64,000 nucleotides of DNA from Akebia trifoliata (Eukaryota > Streptophyta > Magnoliopsida > Ranunculales > Lardizabalaceae), in the NCBI GenBank assembly GCA_017979445.1, contig JADQWC010000045.1, forward strand, positions 169,630 through 233,629, in the 5' to 3' direction. Shown here in pieces: positions 8,641 to 19,821 of the stretch (the first letter of the stretch is position 1; each line of letters opens with the position of its first letter). A model generated the notes under the pieces. The model ran no database searches. It saw only the letters and a program-made list of their open reading frames with translations, and was not told where the DNA came from. Both the position numbers and the translations under genes were made by a program.

Positions 8641-9780
8641 CCATTTTCAATTTAAATGGCTCGACCCACCATGATTGTTGGATCGGGATGGACTGAATCA
8701 TTATTATAAAATAATGGATTCTTTATTGGGTCGGTGCATCCATTTTAATTTTCAAAAACAACATTTGATCCTTGAGGACAATCATACACTCTGATCTACA
8801 CCATTCACAACACTCACATACATTCATCAATCAACATGTTCCAATCAACAAACAACCCGGGAACACCCACGATAAGTTCGAGTCGTGACCTATTGGGAAG
8901 GTTTCTAGACTCTAAGCTTACTACGTGCAACGCATTTTTATCTTGCCACCCTTGCCCAAGCACACCTATATACCTTTCGATACGTGGTGACATGGTTTGA
9001 TATACCGTATAGGTGATAATCTAAAATCTCAATTCACTTCTCTGAAGCCAAAAACAACCAGTTTGATCTCCAGTTGAGAGGTGGCGCACAATGCTGAGCA
9101 AGGGCCCACTTAAATACCTCTCGTCTAGAATAGGCGTAGTCTATCCCCCTCGTACAGTAGGGTACAGCGGGGCAAGATCTGCTTAGGCACCGATTTTGAC
9201 CAAGAAGTGCAATTGATATACTTAGATTATCTTTTATACCTACGGGTACGAGTCAAGGGTTGTAGCTTTCATAAATGGTTTGGCATCCCACGAGGGGACC
9301 GACCACGTACTAGTACTACGTTGGCAATCGGGACATGTGACTGTGTGGCTTACAAATAGGTCAAAGGCTCAGGTCGCTCCAGCCTGGGTGCATCAATATA
9401 TCTCTCAGAATCACCTGATCAGATGGTATTGATGCCCCCAGTTTGATATACCTTAAGGTACGTGACTGGAGTTGTGGGTTTCATGAAGACGTCGCATCTC
9501 CGAAGAGACCGGGCCACGCACTAGTGCCACGTTGGCTAAATGGGACGTGTAAGTGTTCAAAACAGTAAACGTGCATGTGGTGTGTGCAAAACAAGGTGGG
9601 GTGTGCCCGGGGCCTTTTCCAAACAAATGGACCCATGGGCTCAATCAAACCAATCATACGTTGGATTACATGAATATAAAAAAAAAGCATTCGAATCATG
9701 TGAATATTCAATCAAGATCAACACCATTCCAATCGCATAAGCACGTTAAGTATATCAAGCACACATATCCATGTTAGAAT
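8641..9780 (-). other. Conserved 5' leader of element I, with two palindromic modules
   Basis: It aligns with 21240-22300 of O and, more weakly, with 31900-32270 of H. Two related modules contain GTACTAGTAC (9307-9316) and GCACTAGTGC (9518-9527), each followed by ACGTTGGC after a short spacer. No long frame on either strand resembles a protein. It is part of the long untranslated RNA leader between the primer site and ORF1. Confidence 0.65.
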
Positions 9781-11900
9781 CAAATATTTAATCCGGCATT
9801 ACTTCTTTATGTATTTCGATCAAGGGTTATTTCGGATGGCCCAAAATAATTCAGAATTTCAAAGCATAATGACTTGAGGATGACTGGATATATATTAAGA
9901 TGGAGATTTTAAAATCAAATGCCCTTTTTTAAAAAATAAACAAAAACAAAATCCTAAGCAAAAAAAACTAACCAATGAGTGGATTGTTGTTGACAAACCA
10001 ACTTTTACTAGCGTCACCCCAATTTCCACGTACATCATTAAGGCGGCCTTAGAACAATTGGTGAGTCAATAACAATTCACAAAGGAACAAAATCATTCTC
10101 TATTTCATCGTTTGGGATAACATTTCGAGACATTATTACTATACCCAATATTTATTTACAACACGCCAATTATCTTTAAAGGCAAAGAATTGTTTACATT
10201 TAGATTGGTGTATTGTAAATAAACAATAGGTTGTTACCAATAGTTCTCTAAAACTCCTCAACAAAGAGTACTAAAAATATTTAGGTTGTTGCCGACACCA
10301 ACGATTTATTCGATTTTCCCCTTTTTTAAAACCAACTCACTCCGATCATTGTCAACGCATGAGTCTTTTCTTGCACCATATTGCTGAACCCCTTTTTTTT
10401 TTTTTAAACACATTCTCGAGTTCAAAATAGTATGGAAGGATTTGCTTAAAAATGGCACTCATTGGAGTTCAAAACGGTATGTAATGGTTCGATTAAAAAT
10501 TGCCTTTGAACGCAGCCCTTACTCGATGATCTTAACCAAAAAACAAATACATATGGTTCTGTTCTTCCTCCAATTCCTTGATCCACAAAGCCATCAAATT
10601 CTACCATTTTATGGAACAAATTTGCAGACAAATCGAACCTGCAAGAAGAGCTTTGGAAATAATGGCAGACTTTGCAAAATCTGGCCATTTCCTAAGGTTT
10701 CTTGCCGATCCGAATCGGTAAAAATCTGCATTTCTATAACAGCCACAAGAGGCATGGATGCTCACAAAAATAAACCTTCAAGATTAGGTTCAACGATTTC
10801 TGATTTCGCACCTCCAAGTCAGATGAAATCAGAAGTTTTCTTCGAGTGTTAACAGCCTTAAAACCGATTAGAATAAAAGGCTCGACTGGATTGAAGGAAA
10901 AAGCCGATCAGATTCTGTTGAAGACACACTGAACGCAGCTGAAAATCGTTTAGAATAGAGGGTTCGACTGGATAGAGAGAGTAGGCCGATCGGTTTCTGT
11001 TGAAAATGCGAAGAACATGGCTGAAAACCGAGAAAAACGGAAGTTCAACTGGGTTGAGTGAACCAGCCGATCGGTCTCTGTTGGAAACACGACGGACATG
11101 GTTGAAAATCGATTAAAAAAAAGGTGTGAGGTCGAAAACAAACTCAAACATCCACGCTTTGGACCGTTCGAGCTTCACAAACCGAAAAAAATGAGTTCGA
11201 ACCCTTGAGGAGTCGATCTCTCTTCGTTGAGGTCGACAGAACCAGCTGGGAAGAAGATGGATCTTTTTAAAACAAAATTATTTAAAAGGGGTGAAACAGA
11301 AATAATTAAAAGCTTTCTACTAACAGCACCCCAAAAACATTGGTTATACTAAGCACACACCAACGAAAGTTTCTGCCGGCAGAATTTTTTTTTTTGTTTT
11401 TTTTGTTTCTTTCTCTCTTTGAAATTCTATATGCTGTCAATGGACAGCATGTCTCGCCTACTAAAAGAGATCGAATACCTACGTAATAAGCGAAAAAAAA
11501 AACAAATAATTAATATAAAAAAATTCTTTTTTTTTTTAAGGAAAATGGTCAAATGTTAAATCAAGCACACACCCAAATTTTCAATCGAAATATACTTATA
11601 TGTATAAAAAAAAATCATGGTCCAAAAATCATTATCTTATCCTCAATAAAATTATTCCTTCGAAATCTCGCATTATCTAGGGTCATTCCGAATGACTTTC
11701 GATTGAACCATAAAAAAAAGATATACCGGATTAGGATATTCAAAATTGAATCACATGATCTATAATTAAGCCAAAAGAATAGAGAAAAACATAAATAAAT
11801 AAAACACAATAAACAAATAATCAACTAACTAAAAATCAAATAAAAAGGTCCTACTAGCGACGTATCCCATACTCGGGGCTTTTCAAGTTTAATCCTCAAT
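9781..11900 (-). other. Distal 5' leader of element I
   Basis: This is AT-rich and non-coding, with poly-A and poly-T runs. Between about 10860 and 11110 there are degenerate repeats (GTTGAAAATCG and CCGATCGGTTTCTGTTG) related to the 42-bp repeats of element O's leader. The nearest 60 bases to the primer site match O. I see no gene. Confidence 0.55.
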
Positions 11901-11901
11901 G

Positions 11902-11919
11902 TCCCCAGTGGAGTCGCCA
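11902..11919 (-). other. Primer-binding site of element I (tRNA-Arg type)
   Basis: The minus strand reads TGGCGACTCCACTGGGGA, one base from the LTR end. The plus strand TCCCCAGTGGAGTCGCCA matches my memory of the 3' end of a plant tRNA-Arg (acceptor TGGAGTC, G, CCA). tRNA-Arg priming is reported for Ogre-type elements. Confidence 0.8.
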
Positions 11920-11920
11920 C

Positions 11921-13623
11921 TGAAAGCGCCCTCTATCCGCGGGGTGCGCGGATCCGCTTTTAACCCTTGAGGTTTGGGAGTCGCCACCTAGTTATTACGG
12001 TCTAGGAACCAAATTGACTCTACAATGGATAAAAAGAACTAATCTACTATAGAAATCTGAATCCGGGGATCATGTTACGGGGTTGGAAGGTGTTAGGCAC
12101 CAACCCCGCCCGGCCAATGCCGGTCTCTACTTATCCCAAATAAATCTACATTGCTAATGATATAAACCTAGATTAAAAAAAATAAAAAAAAATTACCTTT
12201 GATCTGCAAAAGTGTTATTCCCTCAGATCTGGTGAGAATGGATCCTTGTACCGTATTCCTTACTTCGTTATGTCTCCGGATCTGATTTCTGATCTCCGAG
12301 GCAAGGTGTCTCCTTCTTGGATCTGGATGCTTCGGATTTGTGGTGGATTTTTGGGATGTTTTTGGGAGGTTTTTGGGTGATTTTTAGGCTAAAATCGGAG
12401 TAGGGGTGTTAGGGAAGGAGTTAAGGCTCCAAAATTAGGGTTCTAGAGGGGTTGTGGAGGCTTCTTCACCTACTTTTCCTAGGATTTTTTCTTTGATACG
12501 AAAATAGGGTGTGGAGGCTCCTATTTATAAAGTTTTTAGAAGCATTTAGGGTTGATTAGGGTTTCTTTTAGGGTTTCAATTAGGGTTTTGACTTAGTCTT
12601 TAGGGTTTTAGGGTTTTGACTTTAGTCTTATGAGATTGACTTGATTAGTTTTAGATTAGGGTTTGGATTTAGGGTTTTGACTTAGTCTTATGAGATTGAC
12701 TTGATTAGTTTAGATGGTTTTGATTTAGGGTTTTGACCTTAGTCTTATGAGATTGACTCGATTAGTACCTTGACTTCAGTCTTGCTTGATTGACTTTAAT
12801 TTTGACTTCAGTTTCACTTGATTGACTTTAATACCTTGACTTCAGTCTTGCTTGATTTACTTTTAATTTTTGGAGAACCCCCTTCTATTATATCTTTAAT
12901 TCTTTGGACCCCCAAATGGAGGGGTCCTTAAAGAAATATCCCACGAACCCTCAACAATTTTGCCTGAGAGTCCAATTAATCGATTTTTTAGGTTCAACTT
13001 TTTAAATTAATTTTATTGATGTTTCACTTTAATTATTTAATGTTTTATTTATTAATTTCGAATTTTTTAATTATGAAAATTGTGAAATTACCGTTTTGCC
13101 CTCGGAGAGGATTTTTTACGTTTTAAGTCATTTTTCAATGTTCTAGGATGTTTTGGAATCAGTTTTTCGTAAGGAATTCAATGGGAATGTTGGTTTTTGT
13201 CATTTATGAAGTTTTTTGTATGAAATGATCGTGAACTTTATGAGGGGTATTTTCGTAATTTTGTCAAATTTTGTGAAAATTGGCGAAGTGGTTTACATGG
13301 TTTCGATTTGTTGTTTTATGTGTTTGAACGGATTTTCCTAAGCGTAATGTAGGCTCTAAGGTTGTTTTGAAGTTAGGGGTAATTTGGTAATTTAATCATT
13401 TTTAGTGATTTTTATCGTGAAGCTTCTTTTTGGTTTGCAAGATGATGATTTCTATGTTTCTGGGGTCGTATTTCTATGTTTCAGTTCGAGATACCTCATC
13501 CGGATTTCTGAAACATATCTAGTAACAAAATAAAGCATTGGAATAGACATCCATCATTAGGAACCTTTGCGATCGGGTTGACGACTTGATTAATCAGGCG
13601 GATGCATAAATGAGGTGTCTACA
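11921..13623 (-). repeat. 5' LTR of element I (1703 bp)
   Basis: It begins TGTAGACACC at 13623 and ends at the TGAAAG (plus) border at 11921. The TATA box is at 12521-12532 and the loop-13 stem-loop is near 12078-12106. Against the 3' LTR it shows scattered substitutions and small indels, for example a ~23-bp deletion near 13474. Confidence 0.95.
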
Positions 13624-14252
13624 GCAGTGAGAACAGTATAAGAGGCAGCTTCGACCCACTTAGTAAAATAATCGATAGCAACTAAAATATAGTCATGCCC
13701 GTTTGATGCTTTAGGCGATATTTTACCAATAATGTTAATACCCCAGACTGAGAATGGCCATGGTGAAGTCAGACCAACTAATTGAGAAGGTGGCACATGT
13801 ATGAGATTTGCATGTATTTGGCATTTGTGGCAAGTCTTGACCATATGATGACAATCTGTTTCCATCGTAGGCCAGTTGTACCCTTGTCTCATAATTTTCT
13901 TAGCTAACATTTTCCCACTCATGTGAGGGCCGCATTCTCCTGAATGTAGTTCAACCATTATCTGTTCTGCTTTATCTTCATCGACACACGACAAATGAAT
14001 CCCATCATAAGACCTTTTGTATAAACTTCCTGCGCATAGGATGAATTGAGATGCTAATCTTAGCAAAGCTTGTCGTTCCTTCCTCGATGCTTCTTCTGGG
14101 AATTCTTGTTTTTTCAACACCTTTTTAATGTCTGTGTACCACGGCTTTCCATCAGGTAGTCGAGTAGCAATATTGATCTGACAGTAATATGCAGGTTTGT
14201 CTTTGACTTCGACAGTAATCGACCTCAATTCCATGCTAGGAGGCAAATGGAT
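13624..14252 (-). pseudogene. Element O integrase, zinc finger and start of catalytic core (5' piece)
   Basis: In minus-strand order it has an HHCC-type zinc region (ELHSGECGPH then KTCHKC), then the core start WGINIIGKI and DYFTKWVEAASY, stopping at the I insertion. The first catalytic residue, normally Asp in the WGIDIIG motif, is Asn here (AAC). Together with the split, this means the integrase is inactive. The rest is at 383-1114. The reading frame continues by chance into the inserted LTR down to 13590; those residues are not integrase. Confidence 0.9.
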
Positions 14253-14627
14253 CATTGAAGATAGAGTGGCTAACGAGTCAGCAAATCTATTATTTTCCCT
14301 TAAAACGTGTTGGAACAGAATAGCTTCAAACTTACTCACTAAGTTTAACAAATACTCATGATAAGGCTTCAGCTTTTCGTCCCTAGTCTTCCATTCTTCC
14401 AATGACTGGTGTATGACCAAGGCTGAATCTCCAAAAACTTCAATTTCTGTAATGCCAAGATTCAAAGCGGCTTCAAGTCCAGCGATACATGCTTTATATT
14501 CGGTTGTGTTATTGGTGTTAGAGAAGACTAACTTAATAGTGATCGGAATGTGGCATCCTTCCGGAGAAAATAGGACTGCCCCTATTCCATACCCATTCTG
14601 ATTGGCGGCTCCATCAAAATACAACTG
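14253..14627 (-). pseudogene. Archaeal-type RNase H (aRNH) domain of element O
   Basis: The domain lies between the polymerase RNase H and integrase, as in the Tat lineage, where a second, archaeal-type RNase H was acquired. All four metal-binding positions are present: D in YFDGA, E in TTEYKA, D in FGDSAL and D in NNRFADSLA (residues 4, 42, 66 and 116 counted from the first Met at 14622-14624). A stop codon just before YFDGA (codon where a Trp is usual) separates it from RT. RNase H degrades the RNA strand of the cDNA hybrid. The domain itself has no internal break. Confidence 0.88.
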
Positions 14628-15930
14628 TCATGTTTGGTTCTGAGGCTTTTCTTCAACATGCAAGATGTTCTCATCTGGAAACTGATCAACAGGCCTTATT
14701 CCTTCTGCTACCGGGTGATCTGCTAAGTATTCTGCCACAACTCTCCCCTTGATAGATTTCTGTGTGACGTATGTGATGTCAAATTCTGATAAAAATAACA
14801 ACCATTGTGCGGTTCTCCCTGTCAGTGCTGGTTTCTCAAAAAGATACTTGAGAGGATCAATCCGAGATAACAAGATAATTGAGTGAGATAGCATATAGTG
14901 TCGAAGTCTCTGAGTAGTCCATACTAGTGCCAAGCAAATTTTTTTCAGGGCTGAATACTTTCGTTCATACTCTAACATTTTCTTATTGATGTAATAGATA
15001 GCCCTTTCTTTGCGAGTATCTTTGTCATACTGTGCAAGCATGCATCCCATAGCTTCTTCTGTGACTGACAGATAAAGAAGAAGTGGTTCACCCGGTGTGG
15101 GTGGAACCAAAATAGGCGGGTTTAAGAGATACTCCTTGACTTGGTCGAAGGCCTTTTGACATTGCTCATTCCAAACTGTTAGTTCATTCTTCTTGAGAAG
15201 CTTGAAAATAGGTTCGCAGACATTGGTGAGTTGAGCGATGAATCTGCTGACATATTGGATTCTGCCTAAAAAATCTCGAATTTGCTTTTCAATTTTCGAC
15301 GATGGCATCTCTTGGCTAGCTTTAATCTTCATAGGCTCTACTTCAATCCATCTTTGACTAACCACAAATCCCAACAATTTTCCAGAAGTTACTCCAAATA
15401 CACATTTCTGCGGGTTGAAGCGGAGTTTGTACTTTTGAATCCTCGTGAGAAATTTTTCTAATGCCGTAACGTGCCCCAGTCGTTCTTTGGATTTGACTAT
15501 CATATCATCTACATAGACTTCGACTTCCTTGTATATCATGTCATGTAGTAGAGTCGTGGCTGCTCTTTGATAGGTGGCTCCGGCATTCTTCAAACCAAAA
15601 GGCATAACCTTGTAGCAAAAGGTTCCCCACTGTGTGATGAACGACGTTTTTTACATATCCCGAGGATCCATTTTTATCTGATTGTACCCCAAAAAACCGT
15701 CCATGAAGGATAATAAAGCGTGCCCCGCTGTACTATCTACTAGAACATCTATATGTGGTAAAGGAAAACTGTCTTTTGGGCTTGCTTTATTTAAGTCTCT
15801 GAAGTCTACACACATTCTGACTTTTCCATCCTTTTTAGGCACTGGGACAACATTGACAATCCACTCAGGGTATTCTACTACTTCCAAAAATCCAACGTTA
15901 ATCTGCTTCGTAACTTCTTTAATTTTCAGA
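14628..15930 (-). pseudogene. Reverse transcriptase and original RNase H of element O
   Basis: RT copies the element RNA into cDNA inside the virus-like particle. Visible motifs are VPVPKKDGKVRMCVDFRDLN, the FPLPHID segment, FMDGFLGYNQI, MPFGLKNAGATYQR and the catalytic YVDDMIVKS (about 15500-15530). After the connection domain comes a degenerate polymerase RNase H (GCMLAQYDKD, YSALKKICLALVW, LADHP). There is a stop where DPRDMEKTSF would be expected (near 15651), an upstream stop at the PEW position (about 15930), and one at 14628. The catalytic Asp pair is intact. Confidence 0.93.
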
Positions 15931-15932
15931 GT

Positions 15933-16361
15933 TCATTCCGGCTTCATACGTCGAAGTTTCTGTTTAATGGGTCGAGCATCTGGATATAACGGTATCCGAT
16001 GTTGAACAATGTCTGTGCTTATTCCCGGCATATCCTCATAAGACCACGCGAACACGTCTTTGAACTTTCTGAGCAAGTCTACTATCCCTTTGCGTTTATC
16101 GGGGGATAATGTGATCCCAATCCGAATCTCTTGAGGACTTTCTTTTGTTCCGAGATTGATAACCTCTACTTCCTCCATTGGAGGTTGAGCTCGACGTTCA
16201 TTTTCTTGTTCAAGTAATTTGATTATTTCAGGGGGAGGTTCTTCGTCAGAAGATTCTCCCTCCGAAGTCAGATTATTAGTTAAATTATTATTGCTCTCGG
16301 GGTAATCAAAAATTTCTTTCATTTCATTTAAAGAAGATGGGGTAACAGGACTCATTGCCAA
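15933..16361 (-). pseudogene. Connector between protease and RT of element O
   Basis: The 142-residue segment is acidic at first (SEGESSDEEPPPE) and then holds the conserved pre-RT region (KDVFAWSYEDMPGI, VQHRIPLYPDARPIKQKLRR). It ends at a TGA where Trp is expected. Ogre-type elements have an intron near this junction; the non-coding stretch 16362-16636 with several stops may correspond to it, but I cannot identify splice sites with confidence. Confidence 0.8.
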
Positions 16362-16636
16362 CTTGACAGACTTACTTAACTTAGTAGAAATAATAGACTT
16401 ACTTGACTCAAAAAAAATGACTCATCTGGCATGTCAGACTGAACAGGACTAAGGGGACTGACAGACCCAGTCTTAACATGCAGCACAGGACTAATTACAT
16501 GATAGCTAGAAAGACACCCTACAGCGGGCTTGATTGCAGACTGAGGATTTAGGATCCCCTTCTCAATTGACAACACCAAGACATTGTGATCTTCAATGAA
16601 TAGTTGATCAATGTTGAGGGAGTCTAGATCGAGCTG

Positions 16637-17806
16637 TCAATCTTCAATTTTCTTCTCTTCAACTTCTGTGTTTGCTTCATTTTCAGGCCAATCCATGCCA
16701 AAGAAGATCTCAAATCCCGGTAGACGAGTACCTGTAATGTGGTCAATGAATGGCTCGGGGAACCCACAGTAACGGAAATCTTCTTCTTCCTTCACAAAAT
16801 AGCCATTAAGGATCTTACGATAAGGCTTCATTTTGATGAGATCCGTGGTGCGTCTTTGCCTTTTCGCAATTGCCTTGTCCCGCTTTGTCTTCCAGTATTG
16901 GGCCCAATCTTCATTAGTGGGCTTATATCCTAGCCCGAATGTGCCGATGGCCCCTTTAATCACTGGTGCCTCTTTAATACCTTGTTGCTTGCGACCTAAG
17001 CTCATACCAGGAAAGAATCTCATTTTCTTGAATATATTGGCCATGTTGCAGTTAGAAGTATTTTCCATTGGAAAATATTTTTTCATGGCTTGATCCCATT
17101 GGACTGAGCATATCTTTCCAAACTCAAACCCACTGAGCTCTACTCCTTGTTGTTCTGGCTGAATCTCAAGCAACGGCTCATCCTTAGCTTCAGTACTGTT
17201 TATAATCCCTACAATTTCAGCATCTCCATGGAGAGTAATCACTAACCCATCCTTGATAAACTTGACCTTTTCGTGCAGTGTGAAATGGATAGCTTTGATT
17301 TGGTGTAGCCATGACCTCCCTAATAGTAAATTGAAAGAGGACTGGATATCGATAACCTGAACTTCTACAGGAAATTCAGCTATGCCTGTGGACAGTTGAA
17401 GGTGCAAAATTCCCAGTACATCCCTTTTAGTGTTATCATAGGCCCTAACCCCTTGATTAGTGGGCTTGAGATCTTCAGTTTTAAACCCAAGGTAAATGGC
17501 GGTCTTCAAAGGGCAAACATTCAATGCACTCTCATTATCGATCAATACCAGAGGTACCCTCATCCTGTTACAGTCAACTGTGATGTGCAATGGCTTAGTG
17601 TGGCTTGCTCCTTCTTTTGGGAGATCGGAGTCTAAGAAGGATAAGATATTCTCCACATAAGTTGCCCCTACTATGTTGGCCAACTGATCTGGAGAAGTAT
17701 CAAGGGAGACTTGGGCTGTAATTAATGCTTTGAGAATAACCTCCCTATGGGCAGTGGAAGCCATGAGTGAACCCCATACTGAGATATTGGCCTCTGATTT
17801 CTTCAA
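16637..17806 (-). pseudogene. Aspartic protease with G-patch-like tail, element O
   Basis: This 389-residue frame continues gag-pro after a TAG. The protease active site, normally D-[TSN]-G, reads LIDNESALNV with Asp90-Asn91-Glu92, so the glycine of the motif is replaced. The flap/second-half motif FNLLLGRSWLHQ follows. Residues about 262-300 (FFPGMSLGRKQQGI then GTFGLGYKP) resemble the G-patch-like segment that follows protease in many plant Tat polyproteins. The protease would cut Gag-Pol; the Gly-to-Glu change is expected to inactivate it. Confidence 0.87.
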
Positions 17807-19627
17807 CTACTTGATCACAGAATTATCTTCTTTGATATTTTCTTTGATAGGATGTTCTCTTTCTCTTCTTGTCAGGGTTGCCAGATTATCAACACAGAGT
17901 TCTTGTGGCTTAAAGACTCTTCCCCCTCGAGTCATATGTCTAACTTCATCACAAGAGAGGGAGAAAGGCTCATCATCTTCAGTTAGCAAGTATGGATCTT
18001 CATCCGTTAAAGGTACAGGACTTTTCAAGTTCATCTGAGCCAACAAGTAACTGGTGAATGTGGGACTACTATATCGAGGCGAGGATAAACAATACGTATC
18101 ATCTGAGGTTAAATCAAATGGTTCAGAGTTTGTGGTAAAAACCTCGTCAGTGAAAGCTATTCCGGCAAGGGGGTAACTAGGTGGTTTGACTTGGATGAGA
18201 TGGATAAGAGAGACAGGATCGAATGGCAATGGTGTGTGAGAAACCATGTTCAGGGTTAGTGGAGGTTGATAAGTAGGTAGTGGATTAGTGGTAACATTCG
18301 GTGGTCTAGGGATTGTGACCTTTTTGTTGTCAATCAGGTTTTGAATGGCATGGCGTAAGGTAATACATCGATCCATGTGATGGATAGGATTTTGATGGAA
18401 CTCGCAAAACAAGTTAGAATTGTGTCCAGCTAGCAAAGGATTAGGTAGAGGTCGGGGTTGGATAGGGGTAAGAAGCCATTTTTTCACCAATTTGTGAAAA
18501 GCTACAGTGAGACTCATCCCTAGATTGGTAAATTGACGCGGAGTTCGAGGTTGACTTGGGTGAGCCTGGTTATTAGTTCGGACTGGGGGTTGAGCTGGGG
18601 TAGATGATGTGTTGGCTATGTAGACATGGTTGGTACTAGGTTTAGAAACATAGGGTTTCTTAAGCTTGTTATCTGAGGGGTTAGAGAGAATCTCAGAGGC
18701 AAAAGCGTCCTCAAGTTGGCTCCCGGCTTGTAACAAAGACTCGAAAGTAGGGAGATATTGGGCCACTAAGTGTTGAGCATATCCTTGTGAGAGGTTCTTT
18801 AAGATAATTGCTACTTGTTCCTTCTCTGAAGGCCTATCCCACATTTAGGCAGTCTTGGCCCTCCAGCGACTAATGAAATCGGTGAATGTCTCCCCATTCT
18901 TCTACTTAGTTGCCTCCAAATCTCTTCTTGAAATCTCAATCTCGGTACTGTACTTGTACTGATGCCAGAAAGCCTTTGACATGCTCTCCCAAGTGCCTAC
19001 AGTAACTGGATCTTGAGACATTAGCCAACGTAGTGATGATCCTGATAAGGTTCTCTGAAACAACAACGTCATATGTTCGTCGCTGAGCCCCATAGTGCAC
19101 ATGTTAGTAACATACACTTTAAGATGTGTTTTTGCACACCTTATACCACTAAACTTGTCCATTTCCGGCATCACAAACTTCTCAGGCAAATGAATTCTAG
19201 GGATGCGGTTCAAAGCTTCAATACCTGCTGCAACTTCATTGATGCCTTTTATACTTTTCATGGCCGATTATAATTGAGACATTCTGTTAGCTAACATCGG
19301 ATTTTCATCAACATATTCTTCATCTCCGTCGAGTTCGAAGACTTCACGTGGACGTCTCTTTTCTACCCTCTTTCCTTTTGGATCATTTAGGGGATTGCCC
19401 GTTGATTCCGAGGTCTGTTCTAGCACCTCCACTTTGCCTTTTATATTGTTGATATCATTGGCAAAGGCTGCCAAGATCTTACAGATCTCTGTAAGTTCAG
19501 ATGCTGAAGCTATCTCTGCTTGTTGACTTGGTACCGTAGCTAGTTCTAATCGACTGGACTTACGACTCCAACTAGGAGGTGGACGCTTGAGTTTGGGCGC
19601 AATGATAATCCTATATGACCCCATCAA
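17807..19627 (-). pseudogene. gag of element O
   Basis: Gag forms the cytoplasmic particle that packages element RNA. The start at 19625-19627 opens MMGSYRIII; an N-terminal segment (to 19268) ends at a stop. The capsid-like domain follows (PEMDKFSGIRCAKTHLKVY, LSGSSLRWLMSQ, EISRRDLEATK), interrupted near 18902 and again near 18845. The C-terminal part (18844-17807) has YLPTFESLLQAGSQLEDAF and a modified zinc-knuckle-like C-x2-H-x5-H-x3-C element (CEFHQNPIHHMDRC). It ends in a TAG before the protease. At least three in-frame stops make it non-functional. It is most similar to the gag of H at 30004-31204. Confidence 0.88.
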
Positions 19628-19821
19628 AGGTAAATTTAGTCAATTTCAGTATTACCCTCTTGATAATATTTTAAAGAATCATTTCATTGAGGTTTGTGCA
19701 CCAATCCATTAATTAATCCATTCACATAATGAACATTCGAAGAAGAAATCAATATTTATTTGAAAGAAAAATAACTTTATTGAAAATGATTGATAAATAG
19801 TGTTCTCATTAAAAACATCTT

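Larger units (their letters stand above)
1115..13623 (-). mobile_element. Element I: nested, internally deleted Tat/Ogre-type retrotransposon
   Basis: It is bounded by two closely similar LTRs (1115-2841 and 11921-13623), with a tRNA-Arg-type primer site next to the right LTR and a polypurine tract next to the left one, so its sense is minus. The internal 9.1 kb holds a leader, a degraded ORF1, a short relic of gag's start, a connector relic, an integrase tail and a 3' region with a 0.94-kb minisatellite. Most of gag, the protease, RT and both RNase H domains are absent. It therefore looks like a non-autonomous derivative, mobilised by related elements. It inserted into the integrase of a relative (O). 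Confidence 0.93.

Noticed and set aside
9453..9777. Overlapping short frames on both strands in the leader
   Set aside because: Four frames overlap the same conserved leader palindromes; they are not maintained in O.
11902..11919. tRNA-Arg gene fragment
   Set aside because: Only the 3' end complement next to the LTR is present; this is a primer site.
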